The position numbers and the translations under genes are program-made. Shown here in pieces: positions 7,409 to 13,911 of a stretch of 13,911 nucleotides of DNA (the first letter of the stretch is position 1; every line of letters begins with the position of its first letter). The DNA lies in assembly GCA_003024985.2 (NCBI GenBank), contig PXIH01S0027109.1; one strand, given 5' to 3'. The notes below the pieces were generated by a model. The model worked only from the letters and a program-made list of their open reading frames with translations, made no database searches and was not told where the DNA came from. Source of the stretch: Euperipatoides rowelli (Eukaryota; Onychophora; Udeonychophora; Euonychophora; Peripatopsidae).

Positions 7409-8283
7409 TATTTTTTTTTTGCGAATAAAATTTTCTGTGAAGTAACGCAAATTTTGTATAAAATTGAGCAAAATTATAATAAATGCTAAAGAATTTTAAA
7501 ACTTGAAATAGGCTTACCAATCAAATGCCATTTTAGCTTTTATAACCTATAGCCACAGTATGCTATAGCCTTGTAGGCCTACATTACTATGAAATTAATA
7601 AATAGAAACTATTTTCTATAATAGCTTTGACTTTGAGCTAGCGACAATGATTTAACCTTAAGTAAATATGGCTGAAGAGAATTTGCTTTGGCACTTTCAA
7701 CAACAATAAAAAAATAATTTAAGGCAATTGTGATTAATGGAAATAAAGATAATCTTTTGATTCTGCATAGAGATGTAAATTATGGAATGGTTTGCGAGAC
7801 AATCTATTTGACTGCATCTTTATAGCTCGTTTGAATTGGTTTTAGATATTTGTTTGAAATTTTTTTAAAAACATTCATTTTATTTACTCTAATTAATGAA
7901 TTAATTATTTTCTTTTTGTTTTGCTGTCTAAATAAAATACAAGTTTCAATAGGCAGCATATAAGATCTAAAAGCAGAAAAAATTGGCTATGTTACATTTG
8001 ACAATGATGTCTAGAGAGCAATGTTATCTGCACGGATTATTCGTCACAAGCACACTACAGCTCACCACTGGGATACTCATTTTTTTTAATAGCAAAGACA
8101 CTTGTTTACTGAAATGATTAAATTATAAAGTTATTTTATAGCCTAATCCACTCTACTCCAAGTGTCCAAAAAAAAAAAAAATCTAGTAGTGAATGTAAAA
8201 ATGCCCCTCCAGTGGAGATGGAACACATCAACCTTATAAAAATAAACTTTTCATTTGCTGCCACTATTTAATAAAATATTTTG

Positions 8284-8299
8284 GCATTGGTACCAATGC
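8284..8299. repeat. 16-bp perfect palindrome
   Basis: GCATTGGTACCAATGC is its own reverse complement over 16 bases. It does not extend further on either side. Its role, if any, is unknown. Confidence 0.9.
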
Positions 8300-8337
8300 T
8301 TTTACTTCTTTATTAGGCTCCTACCACTTAGTGGATT

Positions 8338-8349
8338 GCCATCTGGTGG
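8338..8349 (-). promoter_or_regulatory. CTCF-like core motif
   Basis: GCCATCTGGTGG read on the - strand is CCACCAGATGGC, which fits the animal CTCF core consensus CCASYAGRKGGC at every position. It is the best of several similar motifs in the window. Binding is not shown by sequence alone. Confidence 0.4.
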
Positions 8350-8766
8350 AACTAATGTGATGCAAAATCAATTTCTTGTAAATCTCCTTTTACTCAAGTT
8401 GGAATTTCCCTTCCATTAATCTCATAGAGGAATATTTAAGAGCTGGAAAAATTTTATAAATTTTTTTGTTTGAATCGTAGTTTGCTAAGGACTGGTTGGG
8501 AAATACTTTTTTTTTAAAACAATGGAAATATTCACCCAGTTCTAAAGCCTTTGGCTACAATAAGTGTATTCGACATTAGTCTTATGCACTTGTATGCAAT
8601 GCCCACAAGAATTTCAAGCATATTACAGGCACAGTTGCCTCGTGTTTTGCCTTGGATTTCATCATATTGTATATCAATTTTTTAGCTGAATACGATAAAA
8701 TTATCCTAATTACAACTTTAATTACTGTAGAATGCAGTTAAAGAGTGCCACCCCTATTTCTACTAT

Positions 8767-9013
8767 ATCAAACTTACCATTGCCCATTCCTCACAAATGG
8801 CGTATGGGCTCAGATACCTTTTTTATTATTATTATTTAGAGTCCTAACCTTACCCTGAACCCTAACTCCAACTATGTGTGAAATTCACTATGCCCCAACC
8901 CTATGATGATAAAGGTGTAATATACATTTCTTTGATCAATTTTGATATGACACAACTTCCATCGGCCCAATCAACAGAGAGCTTTCTAAGGAATGGGCAA
9001 TAATAAGTTTGAT
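8767..9013. mobile_element. MITE-like element 3 (about 247 bp)
   Basis: Bases 8767-8793 (ATCAAACTTACCATTGCCCA, then TTCCTCA) and 8987-9013 are reverse complements at 24 of 27 positions. The interior is non-coding and holds TCCTAACCTTACCCTGAACC followed by CTAACTCC at about 8840-8869. This core closely matches, in opposite orientation, the one in element 2. No clean TA duplication is visible at the right end, so the exact borders are uncertain. Confidence 0.65.
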
Positions 9014-10343
9014 GCTCAGACGCTAACTCTATTTCTCAACCAGAGTTAGATATAGTGCTTGATTGTGAAATAAGAGCGCCATCATCACGCTTAAACTTTT
9101 AGATCACTCTGAAGGAAATCCAAGCTGTTCCATGCAACAGCGCCCCCTAGTTTTACCTCATCTAATGTTCAGGAAAATGTAAACATGTAACCTGCAATAA
9201 GAGCTCTATTTTGAAAAAGTATTTATAGAATTCTGATTCTAGCCAAACAAGCGCACCTGGGCAGTTTTGCAGTGCATTGTGATAAATCAAAGATTCATTA
9301 TTATGGTGCCGAATAAGGTATTGCCCTTCCCCCCACCAAATAAATGATAAAAGCGCATGCCCATTTGATCGGCATTCTACAATAATCAAAATAATAAGAA
9401 ATATTTAGTCTATTTTCAATTTAAGTTTACAAATTTTTTGTTTTTGTAAAGAAAATTTATTTTAAAAACCAATTTATTGTTTAAAACTGAAGTATTTATT
9501 TAAAGCCCAGCCTTATATTTTCACAAGGTCTTTGCTTCAAAAATTTTTGATATCCTATTTACTTGAATTTTTACTTTAGCCAACACCAAATTTCCATCTA
9601 GTCTACAGTTTGTAAATTCACAATGTTGAGACAAAAGTGGAAATTGAATAAAAAAAATTATTGGTACCGGTAAGCCTTTTATATAAAGTAGGCTAAGTTA
9701 AATATACTGTATATATAATAAAAAATATCAAAATCTCAACCTAAAATCTTTTTTTTTTTTTGGTACGTGACGGTTTGAAAATAGCCTACACTATCTGGAA
9801 ATCAAGCACTTAAAATATGGAACTTTTCTGCCCAATGTGGACATAATTATGGTGACTCAGTATTTCAAAATTTTGAACTGATTTTTTTTAGACGAGTGTA
9901 AAATTATGTTTAATAAATTTTTATAATTTTTAAAATAAAGTTGTCAGCATTTCAATATAAATAGTATCACAATTTTCTGAGTACAGTGCTGGATATCTTA
10001 AGTCTATTCTTGCACAGGAGCCTTAGTTCATTCATTATGAAAATAATAGCCATAAGACCAGAGTACCGTACAGGAGAAACTACCCTTGCTGGGAAACTAA
10101 GAATATTGGGATCAGTGTTAATAAAAATAAAAAATGTTTTTAAATTAGGCCTATAGTATAATATAATATTCAGTGTAACCTTGCAACAAATACATGTGTA
10201 ATACACTGTTAAATACACCCACATTTTTGATAGTTTATCGGCATCGTTAGTTCGCCTCCATTTTGATAATGTTTACAGTTTTTACATTCGGAAACTGGCC
10301 TAATTTACTGCCCTGATTACAAAATTAAATTAAAAAATATTTA
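9014..10343. other. AT-rich intergenic DNA, no gene seen
   Basis: No coding region is supported. Open frames on the - strand at 9162-9389 and 9967-10224 have no recognisable motif and a composition typical of chance frames. A CTCF-like fragment GCGCCCCCTAG lies at 9140-9150. Runs of T or A occur at about 9750-9761 and elsewhere. Confidence 0.6.
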
Positions 10344-10392
10344 ACTTACAGACTGTTTGTAGCATTACGAAAATCAACTCTTTTTTTTTTTT
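10344..10392. repeat. Terminal inverted repeat of the DD41D element, low-coordinate end
   Basis: It reads ACTTACA, a few unmatched bases, then TTTGTAGCATTACG, AAAATCAACTC and a run of T. It pairs with 11415-11464. This is the 3' end relative to the transposase reading direction. Confidence 0.8.
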
Positions 10393-10398
10393 CACATC

Positions 10399-11357
10399 CT
10401 AGTATACTTCAATATGGGCCCCATAGTAACTAAATGGTATTTGATTTCTAACATGTTTTCTCTAGTATTTCAGTGGTGATGTTTGAAATTGCTTCGATGC
10501 TTTAATTGGCCACATCAGGGATCCATTTTGCATACATGTTTTTACATAACCCCAAAGGGAAAAGTCTAATGGTGTGATATCTGGAGATCATGGTGGCCAT
10601 AGGATAGGTACATCTCTGTCAATCCACCATCTAGGGAAAATTGCATTCAAGCATGCTCCCACATCAAAACCCCAGTGTGGTGGGACACCATCTTGTTGAA
10701 AAAGGACATCGGGTTGATACTCTTGCAACTGTGGAAACACAATAAGTCCAGGTACACATGCGTTAATTATTTTTTTCAGAAAAAAACGAGCTGATCTTTT
10801 GCATTAAACCACACCAAACATTTAGGATCATCGTGACTGTTGACATCCTCTTGGAGATTTTTGAAATCTCATATTCGTGTATTATGGTGATTGACCTTAC
10901 CATGTGTGAAAAGTCGCTTCGTCAGAAAAGCAAATTATTTTAGGTAGTCCATGTCTATATGTGACAACATTAATGCCTAAAATTCACATCTTTACTTATC
11001 ATTTGGTTCCAAAGCATAAATGATTTGAATCTTGAAAGCATAGGTGTAGTTGCTTGTGAAGGATTTTTCCTTTCTCTCTAGGTAACTGCAATTCACTTGA
11101 AGCACAATGTAGAAATTAACTGGCACTTCACTAGAAGGCCTGCGAGCATGATCAACAGTCACTTGCAAAAGAGAAGGATGATCAGTTCGTGGACAGTCTG
11201 ATACTAATTCAGTAACTTTGATGTTATTAACTGTCGTCTGATTGCCTTAACATTGGGCTAGGTTTGTTTTAATACTCAATTCTATATTGACACATTGTAA
11301 ATCAGAGATTTTGTCTCAGCAAATGACACAACACAAAATGCTTTCTCTTGTTGCCAT
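10399..11357 (-). pseudogene. Broken transposase of a DD41D Tc1/mariner-superfamily element
   Basis: This is a remnant of a cut-and-paste transposase read on the - strand, about 319 codons long and so nearly full length. Across frames, in order, it shows an N-terminal MATRE start (ATG at 11357), NVKAIRRQ, TELVSDCPRTDHPSLLQVTV, KIQIIYALEPNDK, the first catalytic aspartate in CFSDEATFHTW (codon at 10921-10923), NHHNTRI, the second in LFQQDGVPPHWGFD (10690-10692), WPP-stop-SPDITPLDF with the third (10564-10566), SLWGYVKTC and a terminal GAHIEVY (stop at 10399-10401). There are 41 residues between the second and third aspartates, hence DD41D. At least five frameshifts or gaps exist. Stops include TGA at 10588-10590, where an arginine CGA is expected, and TGA at 10869-10871, where tryptophan is expected. 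Superfamily assignment is firm. The closest named family (rosa-like) is inferred from spacing only. Confidence 0.92.
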
Positions 11358-11414
11358 TTTGGTCTGGTTGACCTAGTGGTGCCACCTTGTGACTACCAAT
11401 AATTTAGTGGGGCT

Positions 11415-11464
11415 AAAAAAAAACAGTTGATCTTTGCAATGCTGCAAATGGTATGCATGTAAGT
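11415..11464. repeat. Terminal inverted repeat of the DD41D element, high-coordinate end
   Basis: Read on the - strand it is ACTTACATGC, a few unmatched bases, then TTTGCAGCATTGCAAAG, ATCAACTG and a run of T. It pairs with 10344-10392. It lies about 58 bases upstream of the transposase start codon. Confidence 0.8.
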
Positions 11465-11489
11465 TACATATTTTTTTTATTTAATTCTG

Positions 11490-12591
11490 AAAAATAAGGA
11501 ATCTAATTTGCAATTCATCATATTTCCACATTTCTCTATTTCACCTTGGGACTACTCCCGCCCTCTTCCAATTTTGCCCAAATTGGTCAAAACTCCAAAT
11601 ATCGAGCTCACCTCTTTCATTTTTTTTCTCATTAGCACTGAAATTTGCTTAAAATTTTGGTTAGAATTGACTCAGGTAATGCGGGAAGAGGAAACAATTC
11701 TCTTATACAAATACATACCCCATGAATATAATATTTCATTTATAAACTAACTACATAGCTTATTAAGAAAACATTTAAGTATTATTTGTATCCTATACAT
11801 TTAATGAATAATTACTTTGGTTTCAGTGCTAATAATGCTAACTCTTATACAATAGGGGCCTACATCATTTCTATTTGATAAAATATAATTTATTTTATAA
11901 ATAATTTATGAAATATGATTTAGCGGCAATTAATAGGTTATCTAATTTAAAAGATTTCCCAGTTTGGGTAGGAGGTGAGCTGTGCTCCAAACTTCCTCCC
12001 CTCAAAAATAGCTCTGTATATACCTTGGCATACCCTAGACCCTGTGCCAGGTGTGCTCCCTATTTCAAATGTCTAGTGACACCCCTATAGTGAAGCCCAG
12101 CCTAACACTGCTAATATCCTTTGCAAACCAATTAAATGTTATATATATACTGTATATACTGTAACTGCTATACCAGGTATTAAATATTTTCTATTACTGT
12201 AAATAGTACAAAGTATTAGTATAGTTTTTAATATTCAGATTGAGTGCTGTATTAATCAAAACACCTAAATATCAAAATAAGAATTTTCATCAGAACTGTC
12301 TTAGAATATTTCTGAGACTTGCATATCTGTCAAATATTTTAGACTTTGACAAGTTAGTCATTGTTGTATTTAAAAAGTAGTATAAAATTTTCAATAGACC
12401 TGTTGGTGGTGACATCTAGTGATAGCTTTCTAAAACATGTACTTTCTAATCCAATTATATAATTGAGCAAGGATCACTCACCTTTTATAAATATGTGCTT
12501 GCTCAAGTTTATTATAAATCCATAAAAAAAAATTTAATCTAAACGCGTGATATCTACAGTATGTGTGAAACTTTTTTTCTTATTTAAAAAC
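11490..12591. other. AT-rich intergenic DNA, no gene seen
   Basis: Open frames on the + strand at 11508-11750 and 11908-12090 have no recognisable domain and no supporting signals. Around 12045-12085 the phrase GTCTAGTGACACCCC resembles GTGACACC sequences near 12986-13012, suggesting fragments of one unnamed dispersed repeat. A TATATACTGTATATACTGTA stretch at about 12143-12162 shares its motif with the minisatellite that follows. GACATCTAGTGAT at 12411-12423 is CTCF-like. Confidence 0.5.
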
Positions 12592-12737
12592 AAGATAATG
12601 ATACTGTATATACTGTAATGATAGTAAAACAATAAGATATGATACTGTATATATACTGTAATGAAACAAGATATGATACTGTATATACTATAATGAAACA
12701 AGATATGCTACTGTATATACTGTAATGATAGTAAAAA
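12592..12737. repeat. Minisatellite, four copies of a 32-42-bp unit
   Basis: Units begin at 12592, 12634, 12668 and 12700. Each reads roughly AAGATATGATACTGTATATA followed by CTGTAATG and then either GATAGTAAAA or AAAC. Units 1 and 4 carry the longer GATAGTAAAA tail and units 2 and 3 the short one. Copies differ by one to three substitutions plus a TA insertion in unit 2. Confidence 0.93.
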
Positions 12738-12784
12738 GCGAATGTTTTTTTTCTTTTGAATATATTGAAACATTTTAAGAAATT

Positions 12785-12925
12785 TATATTTAAAATCTTT
12801 TTTGCAAATATCAGTTTTTCGTTTATAAAACAATAAATGGGCAGAGGTGGTAGGGGGCAGAATGGATTAGAAGAGGGTATTAAGGGAAGGGGTTATGGGG
12901 TAGAAGGGGGGGGGATAACTAGGGC
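12785..12925. repeat. Stray unit related to the G-rich tandem array
   Basis: TTTTTTGCAAATATC, TTTTTCGTTTATAAAACAA and then a purine stretch rich in GGG follow in the same order as in the array at 3250-4485 (GCAAATA, then TTTTTCGTTTTTAAACAAA, then G-rich purines). The similarity suggests a dispersed copy about 8 kb away. It is judged by eye, and the G-rich half is low complexity. Confidence 0.5.
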
Positions 12926-13911
12926 TTGTATTTCAATTTACAATTGGCTTTTCAGCTACTTGAGGCCCATGGGTGGGGGGCGGGGGTGACACCAAACTTA
13001 GTGACACCACTGTCAGCTAGCTGTATTATAATTTAAAGCAGTCGACAAGTTCTACACAGCAGTCAATAAGGCATAAAACAGAGTGAATATTTCAGACACT
13101 GGACTGCAATGACCAAAAAAATAATTGTCGAAAAATTTTCAACCTAGGACCACAAAGGGTTTCAAAAGCAAATTTATTAATTAAAAAGTTTATTTTTATA
13201 GAATAAAGTTGACATACAATAATTTTTATTTTCTATAATGTAGGCTAGGTAATCTATTTTCATCTTTAAGTCCCTGCAAAAATTAAAAAAAAAAAAAAGG
13301 TATTGCAATTTTCCTTTTCTCTTGACTATTGAAGAAAAGGATTTTAAATTTATTTTATATAATTGTTTTTGATTATCTATTGATTGTATATGTTTTGGGT
13401 TTGTGTTTGTTTGGGACTTTTTTATTTAACACCTTTGTAATAACATTTGAGTGCCAGTCTTAGCCAACCTTATGAATTGGTTGTATATCAGTATAGCCTC
13501 TGAGTGTATGTGTACCTATGCAATTGACAATCAATATTAGGTGAAAGTCAAGTAAACTTACGCTTTTATACTATATACTGTATAATATGTAAATATAAAT
13601 ATAGACCTACAGTATATATATTATTGTATACTTAACCGTGATATTTTAGAAATCGGTTAATGTAATGATGTAATCGGTCTTTAATCGGATATCACACTAT
13701 TTAATTAATAATAAATAGGCTATATCTAAACGGATAAAAATAGCCTTCATTATCCTCCAAAAGACAAAAAAAAAAAATATTGTTTAAGGTGAATATTAAT
13801 AATTATGTGAATAAAATCATTTTGTGCAAATAAAATAAAATTTGAAACATTTAAAAAATTGTTTGGCTACAATTGAAAATAGATGTACAGAAGTTAAAAA
13901 CTCGGTCAAAT
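12926..13911. other. AT-rich intergenic DNA, no gene seen
   Basis: No reading frame or RNA gene is supported. It contains a G-rich patch (about 12970-12986), an A run near 13286-13299, several ACTGTATATA or reverse-complement motifs (13573-13582 and about 13609-13618) and three AATCGG repeats at about 13651-13690. Confidence 0.6.

Larger units (their letters stand above)
7411..8766. other. AT-rich intergenic DNA, no gene seen
   Basis: No reading frame or RNA gene is supported. Short sequences of note are an ATTA-rich block at 7890-7907, a 16-bp perfect palindrome at 8284-8299 and a CTCF-like GCCATCTGGTGG at 8338-8349. A run of 13 A residues lies near 8168-8180. Confidence 0.6.
10344..11464 (-). 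mobile_element. Inactivated Tc1/mariner-superfamily element, DD41D type, with both inverted ends
   Basis: A degenerate transposase gene lies between imperfect terminal inverted repeats. Bases 10356-10389 and the complement of 11415-11448 agree at 29 of 34 positions (shared core ATCAACT followed by a T run). Farther out, ACTTACA occurs at both ends (10344-10350 and, reversed, 11458-11464), with a 4-base length difference between these two matches. TA sits just outside each end (10342-10343 and 11465-11466), giving an element of about 1.12 kb. AT-rich similarity continues outward to about 10320 and 11489, so the true repeats may be longer. The element is broken and cannot move by itself. Confidence 0.85.

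Noticed and set aside
9162-10224. Two - strand open frames of 75 and 85 residues
   Set aside because: No recognisable domain, and no promoter or splice context that would favour them.
11508-12090. Two + strand open frames of 80 and 60 residues
   Set aside because: No family resemblance. The second spans repeat-like GTGACACC sequence.
12592-12737. CRISPR array
   Set aside because: The unit is nearly all repeat with no unique spacers, and the DNA is animal-type. It is a minisatellite.

Overview
The window looks like animal nuclear DNA, most probably from an invertebrate. It is very AT-rich and gene-poor, with many simple-sequence runs. It contains broken eukaryotic transposable elements, and its one clear gene has a Kozak-like start and an AATAAA polyadenylation signal. 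The species cannot be fixed from sequence alone. Arthropod or other marine-invertebrate origin is possible, but this is a weak inference from the mobile-element types.

The only intact protein-coding gene is on the + strand at 5636-6904. It is a 422-residue, single-exon, 12-helix major facilitator transporter of the SLC37 (organophosphate:phosphate antiporter) family. Upstream are promoter-like sites (a CACGTG E-box, an inverted CCAAT box and CRE-like TGACG sites) and a four-codon upstream ORF in strong start context. An AATAAA lies about 115 bases past the stop. Two features make the protein notable. Its helix motifs are of the SLC37A1/A2/A3 type, but its length is that of SLC37A4. It also lacks a C-terminal KKxx signal and carries an ExxxLL motif in its central loop.

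The rest is largely a record of mobile DNA. From left to right: a 261-bp MITE-like element with 31-bp perfect inverted ends (788-1048); a decayed Ty3/Gypsy pol relic (about 2281-3010) that has lost most of RNase H and carries a perfect 34-bp inverted duplication; a G-rich tandem array of about 205-275-bp units (about 3250-4485); two more MITE-like elements (7170-7408 and 8767-9013), which share a telomere-like CCTAACCC core with the first; a nearly full-length but inactivated Tc1/mariner-superfamily element on the - strand (about 10344-11464) whose catalytic spacing reads DD41D and whose terminal inverted repeats are still recognisable; a four-copy minisatellite built on ACTGTATATACTGTA (12592-12737); and a stray unit related to the G-rich array (about 12785-12925).

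I found no rRNA, no confident tRNA, no CRISPR array and no second intact gene. The remaining stretches are AT-rich intergenic DNA with scattered short motifs. No undescribed multi-gene system is visible. The best leads are the atypical SLC37 gene with its upstream ORF, the DD41D element, the telomere-like-core MITE group and the foldback inside the Gypsy relic.
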